A stretch of DNA of 64,000 bases from Flavobacterium pectinovorum (GTDB taxonomy: Bacteria > Bacteroidota > Bacteroidia > Flavobacteriales > Flavobacteriaceae): positions 48,649-112,648 of the forward strand of contig NZ_JAFEVZ010000015.1 in the NCBI RefSeq assembly GCF_022802975.1. The letters are read 5' to 3'. Shown in pieces: positions 1 to 8,500 of the stretch (within the stretch, counting starts at the first letter, position 1; every line of letters begins with the position of its first letter). The notes beneath the pieces are model-generated. The model did no database searches. It saw only the letters and a list, made by a program, of their open reading frames with translations, and was not told where the DNA came from. The position numbers and the translations under genes are program-made.

Positions 1-1635
1 AAAGAAAATCCCATTATTGGGCGTAATTAAACTTATAGTTTTGTCTTTTGAAATTTTTACAATTCTATTATTATAAGAGTCACAAATAAACAAATTGTCT
101 TTTTTATCAATTGCCAGACCATGAGGTGAATTTAGTTTTATATGTTTAACTTCAAAGTAATTAGAAACAATTCCTTCAGGCGTAATCATATAAATAGTGT
201 TTTTCACACTATCAGAAATCAATAGATTGTTCTTGGAATCGCACACTAAATCTGCAGGTCTTTCCCAATTTACAGTACTCCTCTTAGTATCTATAAAAGT
301 CGTGGTGTTACCCTCTAAATCAACAACCCTAATTTTAGTACTTTTCCAATCTCCATCTAAAACAAACAACTTACCATTATTATCAATTGTAATTGCATTT
401 GGGTATTCAAAACTGCTGTAAGTGTTTTTACCATCCTGACTTCCATATAAACCAGAACCTGCAAAAGTACTTACAACTCCGTTTTTAGAAATTTTACGAA
501 TCAAATTATTGCCTTTATCTACCACAAAAAGATTTCCATCTTTGTCAAAAACTCCATCATAAGGCATTTGATAAGTAGCCCTATTTGCATTACCATCTCT
601 ATGTGTTCCATCTTTCTCTCCAATTTGTGTCGTTTTGTTATCCGGAGTTATTGTAATAACATAGTTTTGCGAAGGGATAATTATATTGTCCTTTTCATCA
701 ACCATTATTTTAACATGATGAGCAAAACTTTCATTATATAGTTTTTCATTGCTAAAGACATTCAACAATTTTCCTTTCGCATCAAATTTGTAAAGTTTTT
801 TTTGAGAACTATCAAATACAATCACTTCTTGTTTACTGTTAACTGCAATTGCTGCTGGCCAATCGATTACTCCTTTTGGAATAAACTCAGAAACAGTACT
901 TTCCTTTTTTATCAACTTAATTTTTTTATTAACCTGATCTACCACAAAAATATCGCCCTCATCATTTAAGGCTATATCACTTATTTGATAAAAAAGAGCC
1001 TTTTTTGCATTACCAATTTTATCCCCCGACCCATTCTGACCTGCTATTGTTGTAACCAAACCATCAGTTGTAATTTTGCGAATTAAATGTCCCGCAGCCA
1101 CATAAATAACATCTTTCTTATCAATCTTTAAAGAAGAAATTAATGGAAAATAAGCAGTTTCCTTAGCGCTTTCAATTTCGCCATCGGCTGGACCGTCAAT
1201 TGTTCCTCTATATTTTTTTCCTGCAAACATACTAACGTTGCCCGATGGATCTATTTTTCTAATTTGATGATAATTTACAGAAACATAAATATTCTTCTTG
1301 CTGTCTATTGCCATGCTTTCAGGATTTTGAAAAGATGCCGATTGATATTTTCCGTCAATATTTTCATCTTGCCCATTTCCTGCAAAATTTAAAATTTGAT
1401 TATCCTTAATTTGTCTAATGCAATTGTTCCTTGTATCAGCTATTAATTGTAGTTCATTATCAAGTTTCAACACACTGGAAGGATAATTTAAAACAATGTC
1501 ATTTTGAGTGTTTACACCGGAAAAAACAATGATTTTGGTTTCCTTTTTGATTTCATTTTTAACAATACTTTTATTGGAAGTACAACCATTTATTACAAAA
1601 ATTAATAGTATCGTAATTTTTTTTAATTTGTTCAT
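1..1635 (-). CDS. NHL-repeat lipoprotein, 3' end cut by window edge
   Basis: Open reading frame on the minus strand from an ATG at 1635 to beyond base 1, so the C-terminus is missing. The first residues (MNKLKKITILLIFVINGC) form a lipoprotein signal with a lipobox ending at Cys18, so the product is probably anchored in the outer membrane or the periplasmic face. The rest is a series of NHL/SMP-30-like beta-propeller blades, seen as repeated phrases such as NxIRKI, FAGSG...DG, and DxxGNLFVVDxGNN. NHL propellers usually serve as binding platforms rather than enzymes; the ligand is unknown. It has no clear operon partner in the window. Family assignment is firm, function is not. Confidence 0.85.
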   Translation of the reverse strand, partial: MNKLKKITILLIFVINGCTSNKSIVKNEIKKETKIIVFSGVNTQNDIVLNYPSSVLKLDNELQLIADTRNNCIRQIKDNQILNFAGNGQDENIDGKYQSASFQNPESMAIDSKKNIYVSVNYHQIRKIDPSGNVSMFAGKKYRGTIDGPADGEIESAKETAYFPLISSLKIDKKDVIYVAAGHLIRKITTDGLVTTIAGQNGSGDKIGNAKKALFYQISDIALNDEGDIFVVDQVNKKIKLIKKESTVSEFIPKGVIDWPAAIAVNSKQEVIVFDSSQKKLYKFDAKGKLLNVFSNEKLYNESFAHHVKIMVDEKDNIIIPSQNYVITITPDNKTTQIGEKDGTHRDGNANRATYQMPYDGVFDKDGNLFVVDKGNNLIRKISKNGVVSTFAGSGLYGSQDGKNTYSSFEYPNAITIDNNGKLFVLDGDWKSTKIRVVDLEGNTTTFIDTKRSTVNWERPADLVCDSKNNLLISDSVKNTIYMITPEGIVSNYFEVKHIKLNSPHGLAIDKKDNLFICDSYNNRIVKISKDKTISLITPNNGIFF

Positions 1636-1736
1636 ATAGTTTAATTCCCTTAATTGATTACAAATAAGCAATCTTATACAATTTTAACATAAAATATCTG
1701 CAATCAAATATAATAGAATTATTCAGATAAAACGGA

Positions 1737-1943
1737 TTGATAAATCCGGATTGCGGTTTAAAAACCCGTCACCGGGATGAAACCAAAAAAGCATTGATTG
1801 AAATGGTTGCCGCCGCTCTGGAAATGAGAGCCGAGGTTGAATATCCTGTAAGTTTACAATACTTTTCAGACAATTTTTGTTTTTTAATGCCAGCTGGCGA
1901 AATCGAAAATCTTGTAGTTATGATTTGTTTCAACTTCGTTTAA
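1737..1943 (+). pseudogene. metE: Relic of the metE 3' end (cobalamin-independent methionine synthase)
   Basis: The reading frame begins with residues matching the conserved C-terminal end of MetE: INPDCGLKTR, which holds the last zinc-binding Cys, then ETKKALIEMVAAALEMR. Homology stops near base 1845 and the remaining codons look random. A stop codon (TAA, 1728-1730) lies just upstream in the same frame and I see no other MetE sequence nearby, so about 95% of the gene is gone. This fits the cell relying on cobalamin-dependent MetH, encoded further along. The motif match is seen directly; gene loss is inferred. A chance ORF is unlikely because the motif is long and specific. Confidence 0.72.
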
Positions 1944-1977
1944 CTTGGCATTTTTATGCAATCAAAAAACTTTGACT

Positions 1978-2011
1978 AACAAAAAAGCACCCCAACCGGA
2001 GTGCTTTCCTA
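1978..2011 (-). terminator. Intrinsic terminator of the beta-barrel gene
   Basis: Read on the minus strand, the arms AAAGCACTCC and GGGGTGCTTT form a stem with a short loop, followed by a T run. It lies about 20 nt after the stop of the gene ending at 2032. A similar hairpin follows the neighbouring paralogue. Confidence 0.8.
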
Positions 2012-2031
2012 ATTTATATAAAAATTTAAAG

Positions 2032-2613
2032 CTAAAAGTTTTTAGAAATTCCGACGCTTATTGTTTTACCAAAATTGAAGTAAAAAGAACGCTCATCAAT
2101 ATCAACATTATCATAACTATAGGTTGTGTACCCCAACCCACCAATACTGAAATTTAATCCAAAACCCTTTTTCATATTAATAAAAAGAGCCGGGGTTAAA
2201 TCTGTATAAAAACCATTTGCTTTACTTTCTGAAATAAGATCGTCATTATTGTAAGCTTTCCCTTTACTTGCTGTAAAACCAGCACCTAAATCTGCAAAAA
2301 CAGAAAAAGTTTCACTTAATGGCATTGTATAACGCACAAATGCACCTACTTTATAAGCATTATTTTTAACTTCGCTCATTTGTCCATCTTGTTTTAATGA
2401 GCTGATAGTAAATTCAGCACCTGCTGTCCAGTTATCATGAAACTGATAACCTACTTTAGGAGAAAAATCAAAAGAATTCATTTTTATTTTACCTGTTTCG
2501 GCATCAACTGTTCGGGTGGTATAATCAATATCACCTCCAACTAAGATTGTTCCCTTTTGTGCATTTGCAAAGCCAACAACTGACAATGCAAGAATAAGTA
2601 GCATTTTTTTCAT
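2032..2613 (-). CDS. Outer-membrane beta-barrel protein (OmpW/OMP_b-brl-like)
   Basis: 193 residues with a clear signal peptide (MKKMLLILALSVVGFANAQ, cleavage after AQ). The mature part has alternating hydrophobic and polar strands, Gly-rich turns and a terminal aromatic residue (ISKNF), typical of small 8-stranded outer-membrane barrels of the PF13505 type. Motifs such as SPKVGYQFHDNWTAGAEF and RYTMPLSETFSVFADLGAGF are shared with the next gene at 2833-3423, so the two arose by tandem duplication. Such proteins act as small porins or structural barrels; no substrate can be named. It has its own terminator and is probably transcribed alone. Confidence 0.85.
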   Translation of the reverse strand: MKKMLLILALSVVGFANAQKGTILVGGDIDYTTRTVDAETGKIKMNSFDFSPKVGYQFHDNWTAGAEFTISSLKQDGQMSEVKNNAYKVGAFVRYTMPLSETFSVFADLGAGFTASKGKAYNNDDLISESKANGFYTDLTPALFINMKKGFGLNFSIGGLGYTTYSYDNVDIDERSFYFNFGKTISVGISKNF

Positions 2614-2778
2614 AATGATTTAAAATTTAAAATTTAAAAACATTAACTAACAACGATGCCATTACCTACAAAAATAACAGGTAAAAACTTATGTTTACAG
2701 TTAATTAATAAATTCCAAACATATCATTAGAAATAAGTCTTTTATTACAAATTACTTCACCCTAAATTTACATACGCC

Positions 2779-2814
2779 ATAAAAAAAGCACCCCAATTGG
2801 AGTACTCTCTGAAA
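2779..2814 (-). terminator. Intrinsic terminator of the second beta-barrel gene
   Basis: On the minus strand AGTACTCC, loop AATT, then GGGGTGCT pair with two G-T wobbles and are followed by a run of seven T. It resembles the terminator after the paralogue at 2032, suggesting gene and terminator were duplicated together. Confidence 0.8.
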
Positions 2815-2832
2815 TTGAGCATAAAATTTAGA

Positions 2833-3423
2833 TTAGAAATTCTTTGAAATTCCCACAGAAAATGCCTGTCCGAAAGAAACATTAAAATTCTTAACAGTAT
2901 CTCCGTTTCCGTTATTTCCGTCAAAATTTAAGGTATTGTAACCTAAACCTCCAATATTAAAATTCAGGCCAAAACCTTTATTAACATTAATAAAAATTGC
3001 CGGAGTTACACCAATGTAAAAACCATCACCTTTATTTATAGCTGAAAATGCACCGGTAGAACTAGTTATTTTACTGTTTTGAAAACCAATTCCTAAGTCA
3101 GCATAAGCTGAGAAAGTTTGATTTAAAGGTTTAGAATAACGTAAAAAACCTCCTAAAGAAAAATTATTGGTTTTGTACTCCGTATTTCCGAAATCCCGTT
3201 TATCTGTTACAACTCCAGCCTCAATACCTACGGTCCAGTTTTGGTGAAATTGATATCCTACTTTTGGAGCAAAACCAAAAGAATTGTTTGTAGTTTCAGA
3301 ACCGGAGTTAGATACTTTTTGAGATTCATAATTAAAACTTCCCATTACTAGGACAGAACCTTTTTTTTGTGCATTTGTAAAGCTAATCATCGCCAAAGCC
3401 GCGATAAGAAAAATTTTTTTCAT
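2833..3423 (-). CDS. Outer-membrane beta-barrel protein, paralogue of the preceding gene
   Basis: 196 residues from the ATG at 3423, chosen because it opens a standard signal peptide (MKKIFLIAALAMISFTNAQ); a longer in-frame start at 3456 would add 11 non-signal residues. The mature protein shares the pattern APKVGYQFHQNWTVGIE, RYSKPLNQTFSAYADLGIGF, GFGLNFNIGGLGY and the C-terminal FSVGISKNF with its neighbour at 2032-2613. It is a small outer-membrane barrel of unknown cargo. The two copies differ mostly in predicted extracellular loops, as expected for surface proteins after duplication. Confidence 0.85.
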   Translation of the reverse strand: MKKIFLIAALAMISFTNAQKKGSVLVMGSFNYESQKVSNSGSETTNNSFGFAPKVGYQFHQNWTVGIEAGVVTDKRDFGNTEYKTNNFSLGGFLRYSKPLNQTFSAYADLGIGFQNSKITSSTGAFSAINKGDGFYIGVTPAIFINVNKGFGLNFNIGGLGYNTLNFDGNNGNGDTVKNFNVSFGQAFSVGISKNF

Positions 3424-3569
3424 GATTTGGGTTTTATTAAAATTTACAATCCTCAAGCAAGAACGGTGCCGCCATTACTCATTATTATATTTATTTTAAG
3501 AATTCTTTACCTGACAATTTTTAGCAATCCAAACTATTTCTGTTTACTTTTGTAACAAATAAAAAGTCT

Positions 3570-4466
3570 ATGTCGATAGAAGTAAACAGCATATCAAAAA
3601 GTTACGGAGAGCAAAAAGCTTTAAATGAAATTTCTTTTAAAATTGAGAAAGGAGAAATCGTAGGGTTTCTTGGTCCAAACGGTGCAGGAAAATCTACTTT
3701 GATGAAAATTTTGACTACTTATTTACTTGCCGACAGTGGCTCAGCCCTTGTTAATAGTCATGATGTCATGACAGAGACCAAAAAAGTTCAAAATTCAATC
3801 GGGTACTTGCCGGAGCACAATCCTTTATATTTGGATTTGTATGTTCGTGAATATTTGGCTTTTAATGCCGATGTTTACAAAGTTCAAAAATCAAGAATTG
3901 AAGAAGTAATCCAACTGACAGGACTATCACCGGAAAGCCATAAAAAAATCAGCCAATTATCTAAAGGATACCGTCAGCGTGTAGGACTTGCCAATGCTTT
4001 ATTACACAATCCGGATGTTTTGATTCTAGATGAACCCACTACAGGACTAGACCCAAATCAGTTAATCGAAATCCGAAATGTAATTAAAAATGTCGGCAAG
4101 GATAAAACCGTTTTTTTATCAACACACATCATGCAGGAAGTCGAAGCCATTTGCGATCGTGTCATTATTATTGATAAAGGAAAAATTGTAGCCGATAAAA
4201 AACTGAATAATTTAATCTCAGCCGATAAAGAACAGGTAATCGAAGTTGAATTTGATTATAAAATTGAAGAACAGGTCATTGCTACCATTCCGCATCTAAA
4301 ATCTTATACCAATATACACGATTGTTTATGGGAATTAACCTTTTTAGCTGATAAAGACATGCGACCGACAGTTTTTGATTTTGCTCACGATAACGGATTG
4401 AAGACTTTACAACTTAATCAGAAAAATAAAAATCTGGAAGCTGTATTTAGGGAAATTACTAAATAG
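3570..4466 (+). CDS. gldA: GldA, ATP-binding subunit of the gliding-motility ABC transporter
   Basis: 298 residues, the usual length of GldA, which with GldF and GldG forms an ABC transporter required for gliding in Flavobacterium johnsoniae. Walker A is GPNGAGKST at 35-43, the ABC signature is LSKGYRQ at 130-136, Walker B is LILDEP at about 151-156, and the switch His is in LSTHIMQEVE. The C-terminal 80 residues form the extension seen in multidrug/gliding ATPases. A Bacteroidota -7 box TACTTTTG lies at 3545-3552, leaving a 5' UTR of roughly 10 nt. The membrane partners gldF/gldG are not in the window; they are commonly unlinked to gldA. The near-identical wording to known GldA gives high confidence. 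Confidence 0.93.
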   Translation: MSIEVNSISKSYGEQKALNEISFKIEKGEIVGFLGPNGAGKSTLMKILTTYLLADSGSALVNSHDVMTETKKVQNSIGYLPEHNPLYLDLYVREYLAFNADVYKVQKSRIEEVIQLTGLSPESHKKISQLSKGYRQRVGLANALLHNPDVLILDEPTTGLDPNQLIEIRNVIKNVGKDKTVFLSTHIMQEVEAICDRVIIIDKGKIVADKKLNNLISADKEQVIEVEFDYKIEEQVIATIPHLKSYTNIHDCLWELTFLADKDMRPTVFDFAHDNGLKTLQLNQKNKNLEAVFREITK

Positions 4467-4483
4467 GTTTTAGATTTCAGATA

Positions 4484-4529
4484 ATAGAAAGCTCGTTTTA
4501 AAATATTTAAAACGAGCTTTCTATTTTTA
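4484..4529 (+). terminator. Long perfect hairpin after gldA
   Basis: Arms of 19 nt (ATAGAAAGCTCGTTTTAAA and its complement) flank a 3-nt loop, and the second arm runs into CTATTTTT. It is an intrinsic terminator for gldA; the symmetry would allow action in both directions. Confidence 0.85.
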
Positions 4530-4696
4530 TTTCATCAATGATTTCATGGAAATCTTAAATAATAGCGATAATACAACGGTCGAAATCCGGAGTATTTTTT
4601 TTTATAATTCTATGCTTAGATTGAAAAGTACAGAGAACTGAATTGTGGCTCCAATTAATATTGGCTGTTTTTTAGAAATCATTTAAATTTATTTTT

Positions 4697-4722
4697 ATTT
4701 AGTCTAAATTATTATATTTTTG
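4697..4722 (+). promoter_or_regulatory. Promoter with palindromic operator before the siderophore receptor
   Basis: A perfect 13-bp palindrome ATTTAGTCTAAAT (4697-4709) lies between the expected -33 position and a consensus Bacteroidota -7 box TATTTTTG (4715-4722), 24 nt before the receptor ATG. Because the gene is a predicted siderophore receptor, binding by a Fur-type iron regulator is likely, but the factor is inferred. A 16-bp stretch just before the palindrome (ATTTATTTTTATTTAG) recurs at about 8317-8332. Confidence 0.55.
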
Positions 4723-4746
4723 CGGTCTAAAATTTAAATAACCGCC

Positions 4747-7191
4747 ATGAAGTTTACTTATTTAATAGTATTGTTAGCCTTTTTCAATATAGGTCAGGCA
4801 CAAAATGCTAATATTACGGGAAAGATAATTTCCGAAAATAATGAAGCTGTTTCGTATGCTTCTATTTCCATTAAAAATTTAAAAAAAAATACCGTTTCTG
4901 ATGACAACGGCAATTTTGAAATCACGAATCTTGTACCGGGATCTTATACTGTTTCTTTTTCGGCAATGGGGTTTTCTGATTTCGAAAAAACAATCGAGCT
5001 GCATGAAAATGAAAATGCAGAAGTTTCTATAATTTTACAGAAAAACATTAATACACTCCAGGCTGTAGAAATTACAGGACGAAAAGAGAAGTCCTATAAA
5101 AATACCAAATCTTTTATTGGAGCTAAAACAGAAATTGCCTTAAAAGATTTACCTCAGGCAGTTTCTTATGCCACAAAAGAGTTAATCGCAGATCAGGGTG
5201 CCATTCGCGTAGGCGAAGTTGTAAAAAATTTCAGTGGTGTAAGCCAGTTTACTTTTTATGATGATATCTCCATTAGAGGATTTCGCATCAATGGAGGAAG
5301 TAATACGCAATTATTAAACGGAATGCGAACCTCAACAGGTTTCTGGAAACAGCCACTTGCTAATTACTTAGAACGTGTTGAAGTTTTAAAAGGTCCCTCT
5401 TCGGCTTTATTTGGAAATGCATCCCCAGGAGGAGTTTTAAACCGTGTCACAAAAAAACCTTTAGATCAAACTGCTAACAGCGTTAGTTTTTCAACAGGCA
5501 GTTTTAATACACTAAGAGCTCTGGCAGATTTTACTGGTCCGCTTACAGAAGACAAATCACTTTTATATCGCCTGAATTTGGGTTATGAGAACGCCAATTC
5601 TTTTAGAGATTTACAATTTGACAAAAATATCGTGTTAGCCCCGTCTTTGTCTTTTCTACCAAATGATAAAACAAGCGTCAATTTTGATTTGATTTATACC
5701 TCTTCAAAAAGCATCCTGGATCGTGGTCAGTCTACCTACGAAAATAATTTGTACTCGACAAAGATTTCCAACTCTTTAAATTCTACAAATGATTACTTAA
5801 ACGAGGAAACCTACATCGTAACAACTTCGTTAAATCACCAATTTACGGATCGTTTATCTTTTTCAGCTTCCTATATACGTACAGGCTACAGCGAAGATCT
5901 ACTGGAACATCGCGGTGCTAATAAATATGCTTCTGCAGGTGATGGAACTACAATTTCTACGGCAATTGAAATGCAGGTTTTTCAACGTAAGCGTAAACGT
6001 TACATCGATAACCTATCTGCTTTTCTTAAGTATCATGCTAAAACCGGAATTTTCGATCATAACCTGATTGCCGGTTACGATTATGCACAGGAGAATGTTC
6101 CTCCCGGAGGTTCTCAATTGCAGGCATCCGGATATCGAAATGCTGCCAACACAGGATTTATCGCAACCTATAATCCTAATAACAAAAGCGCTTATTTATT
6201 AGACTCTAAAGGAAATCCGGTACCAAACGTTGCACATTTTGACCTTACGAATCCATCAGGATCTCAGCAATTAAAGGATATGAGTAAATATTTTTATACA
6301 GCTCGTCCGTTTGATCCTACCTATTACTCATTGTACGGCGTATATTTTCAGGATCATATAAAATTTGGGGCTTTTCAAGCTTTAATTGGGGTTCGCTATG
6401 ATGAATATACAGAAAAAGAGAATTATAAAAAAAATACTGAGAAAAAAGTAAAACAACATTCTTTTTTACCGCGTTTTGGTTTAACATATACACTTAATCC
6501 AAACATTAATCTTTACGGAACTTATGTAAAAGGATATAATCCGCAAACAGCTTCCTCATTATCAAATCCAAATGCTGGAGGTCCTTTTGATCCTTTAGAA
6601 AGTAATATGGTTGAATTTGGAGGGAAATCTTCCTGGTTCAGGGAAAAACTTTTCGTAACGGTAGCCTTATTTAAAATTCAGCAGAAAAACACCTTGTATC
6701 CGGCAAATGACACCACTAATCCAGATTTGATGCGTGCTATTGGAGAAGAAGAATCTAAAGGTATCGAGATTGATGTAAACGGAAGTATTACAAGAAACTG
6801 GAGTATTTCGGCAGCCTATTCTTATAATGAAGCGTACATAACAGAAAGTCCGGTAACTACAGAAGTTGGAAGGCAAAAGCCTAACACACCCCTTCAGCAG
6901 GGCAATATCTGGACGCGTTACAATTTTACAGATGGTGCATTTAAAGATTTTGGAATCGCAATGGGATCTAATTTTGTAACAACCCGTAATTTGAGTCAAA
7001 CCATAACACAGACAATTCCAGGCTATACCTTGTTTAATGCTGCTTTGTATTATAGCATTAATAAGTTTAAAATTCAGTTGAATGCCAATAATATAACCAA
7101 CAAGACCTATTGGGTTGGCGGTTATGACTACATTCGCTTGTTCCCAGGAGCGCCATCAAATTGGCTCCTAACACTTGGGTATTCATTTTAA
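4747..7191 (+). CDS. TonB-dependent siderophore receptor
   Basis: 814 residues. A signal peptide (ends GQAQ at residue 19) is followed by a CarboxypepD_reg-like domain (about 20-105: ITGKIISENNEAVSYASISI), a plug domain (about 125-230, with ISIRGFRING and LERVEVLKGPSSALFGN) and a 22-strand barrel ending in GYSF, with the terminal Phe typical of barrel assembly. The plug motif LKGPSSALFGNASPGGVLN is characteristic of FhuA/FecA-like ferri-siderophore receptors. It imports a ferric chelate across the outer membrane with TonB-ExbBD energy. It is flanked by its own palindrome-bearing promoter and a strong terminator, so it is monocistronic. The exact siderophore cannot be told from sequence. Confidence 0.92.
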   Translation: MKFTYLIVLLAFFNIGQAQNANITGKIISENNEAVSYASISIKNLKKNTVSDDNGNFEITNLVPGSYTVSFSAMGFSDFEKTIELHENENAEVSIILQKNINTLQAVEITGRKEKSYKNTKSFIGAKTEIALKDLPQAVSYATKELIADQGAIRVGEVVKNFSGVSQFTFYDDISIRGFRINGGSNTQLLNGMRTSTGFWKQPLANYLERVEVLKGPSSALFGNASPGGVLNRVTKKPLDQTANSVSFSTGSFNTLRALADFTGPLTEDKSLLYRLNLGYENANSFRDLQFDKNIVLAPSLSFLPNDKTSVNFDLIYTSSKSILDRGQSTYENNLYSTKISNSLNSTNDYLNEETYIVTTSLNHQFTDRLSFSASYIRTGYSEDLLEHRGANKYASAGDGTTISTAIEMQVFQRKRKRYIDNLSAFLKYHAKTGIFDHNLIAGYDYAQENVPPGGSQLQASGYRNAANTGFIATYNPNNKSAYLLDSKGNPVPNVAHFDLTNPSGSQQLKDMSKYFYTARPFDPTYYSLYGVYFQDHIKFGAFQALIGVRYDEYTEKENYKKNTEKKVKQHSFLPRFGLTYTLNPNINLYGTYVKGYNPQTASSLSNPNAGGPFDPLESNMVEFGGKSSWFREKLFVTVALFKIQQKNTLYPANDTTNPDLMRAIGEEESKGIEIDVNGSITRNWSISAAYSYNEAYITESPVTTEVGRQKPNTPLQQGNIWTRYNFTDGAFKDFGIAMGSNFVTTRNLSQTITQTIPGYTLFNAALYYSINKFKIQLNANNITNKTYWVGGYDYIRLFPGAPSNWLLTLGYSF

Positions 7192-7228
7192 TTTTTAATA
7201 TAGCAACAAAAATATTAATGCATCTAAA

Positions 7229-7266
7229 CAATTAGCCCGGAGTAACATCCGGGCTAATTGTTTTAT
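7229..7266 (+). terminator. Terminator between convergent genes
   Basis: Arms CAATTAGCCCGG (7229-7240) and CCGGGCTAATTG (7249-7260) pair perfectly over 12 bp and run into TTTTATTG. It ends the receptor transcript; the esterase gene converges from the other side. Confidence 0.88.
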
Positions 7267-7317
7267 TGTCTACCTGATGGTGATTGCACTATAACTTCCA
7301 AATCAAATTCAAAATCC

Positions 7318-8172
7318 TTATTTCAAAAAATAATTAGTATCCTCAAACCAATCCGCCAATCGCTGTGGCCAGGTTTTCAACGAATTTGTTTTAGCTCTTT
7401 TTCCCATATTAAAAGCATGTCCGCCTTTGGCATACAAATGCATTTCTACCGAAACATTTGCTTTTCGATATCCATTAAGCAGTTCCACAATTGGTGCTGA
7501 GCAACAAGAATCATCATTTGCAACTAATAAAAAAGCGGGAGGAGCATCAGCCTTAATCTCTTTCGGAATAAATAATGGACCCGGATAAATCAATATCTGG
7601 AAATTGGGCTGTGAGTTCAGTTTATCAATTGCATCCGAAGTATTTTTTAAAATATTATTAGAATCATAAGCAATCAGGGCGACAACTTCTCCACCTGCAG
7701 AAAATCCCATAGCACCAATGCGATTTGAGTCTATTTTAAATTCAACCGCTCTGCTTCTTATGAACCTCATCGCCCTTTCGGCGTCCTGCTTCACGTGGGT
7801 TTCCAGTTTGTATGGAGAATCTTTTGTCCTTGCTAAACGATATTTCAAAACAAAAGCAGTTACGCCAATACTGTTTAAAAATTCGGCAGCATCTTTTCCT
7901 TCCGAATTAAAAACCAGATTTTCATGTCCGCCTCCCGGACAAATAAGTACTGCCATACCGTTTGACTTCTCCGGAAAATAAGCAGTTATCGATGGATTAT
8001 GAATATTTCTGACCCACCAGTCCTGAGCCTGCTCCGGTTCATCTTTACGATTTTCAAAACCTGGGGCACCTTTTTCCCAAAGCAGAATTTTAAGTCCTTC
8101 CTTTTGTCCAAACATTATGTTTGAAAATACCAAAACACATAAACAGATATATCTTTTTTTCTTTAGCATCAT
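7318..8172 (-). CDS. Secreted alpha/beta-hydrolase, acetyl-esterase/lipase type
   Basis: 284 residues with an N-terminal signal (MMLKKKRYICLCVLVFSNIMFGQ). The oxyanion region is PGGGH (79-83), the nucleophile elbow is GFSAG with Ser158, and the likely catalytic His lies in GGHAF (His252). The order and spacing fit the BD-FAE/acetyl-xylan-esterase branch of the alpha/beta-hydrolase fold, which removes acetyl or feruloyl groups from carbohydrates. The substrate is not determined, and no polysaccharide-utilisation genes surround it. The upstream gene is on the same strand but more than 300 bp away, so it is probably transcribed alone. Confidence 0.82.
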   Translation of the reverse strand: MMLKKKRYICLCVLVFSNIMFGQKEGLKILLWEKGAPGFENRKDEPEQAQDWWVRNIHNPSITAYFPEKSNGMAVLICPGGGHENLVFNSEGKDAAEFLNSIGVTAFVLKYRLARTKDSPYKLETHVKQDAERAMRFIRSRAVEFKIDSNRIGAMGFSAGGEVVALIAYDSNNILKNTSDAIDKLNSQPNFQILIYPGPLFIPKEIKADAPPAFLLVANDDSCCSAPIVELLNGYRKANVSVEMHLYAKGGHAFNMGKRAKTNSLKTWPQRLADWFEDTNYFLK

Positions 8173-8332
8173 TATAATCTGAATTAAATTAACGCTAAAT
8201 ATAAGACAATCATCGTAATGCGTTTAATACAAAATTATCATATACTGATTGTAAAATTAAATTTTTCAGTCATTCGAACTTCTAGCAGAAATCTAATTAT
8301 AAAAATTAAATATTTTATTTATTTTTATTTAG

Positions 8333-8358
8333 ATTTATTATAAATAATATTATATTTG
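8333..8358 (+). promoter_or_regulatory. Palindrome plus promoter without a downstream protein gene
   Basis: A perfect 13-bp palindrome ATTTATTATAAAT (8333-8345) is followed by the -7 consensus TATATTTG (8351-8358) on the plus strand. The segment ATTTATTTTTATTTAG just before it is identical to the one before the siderophore-receptor promoter. Both neighbouring protein genes are on the minus strand, so this promoter would start an RNA of about 100 nt. Confidence 0.4.
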
Positions 8359-8364
8359 TATTCA

Positions 8365-8472
8365 TAACAAGTATTAAAATACTTTTTAAACCTAAGGTCT
8401 TTAGTTACTTTTTTGTTTTTTATTTTTTTTTGAATAGAAAAGGATCTGTTTTTTAGCAGATCCTTTCTTTTT
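8365..8472 (+). ncRNA. Candidate small RNA ending in an intrinsic terminator
   Basis: From the promoter at 8351-8358 a transcript would begin near 8365 and run to a strong hairpin (AAAAGGATCTG at 8438-8448, CAGATCCTTT at 8457-8466) followed by a T-rich tract. A small hairpin AGTAT-TAAA-ATACT lies at 8370-8383. No ORF of note is present. The hairpin may instead serve the decarboxylase gene that ends at 8501 on the other strand. The transcript is inferred only from promoter and terminator. Confidence 0.3.
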
Positions 8473-8500
8473 AAAGTGAAGAAAAATGTTTTTTAAAGGA

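Noticed and set aside
6667..6999. 110-codon minus-strand frame inside the siderophore receptor
   Set aside because: Antisense to the barrel domain, Cys-rich only because of reversed codons; no start signals.
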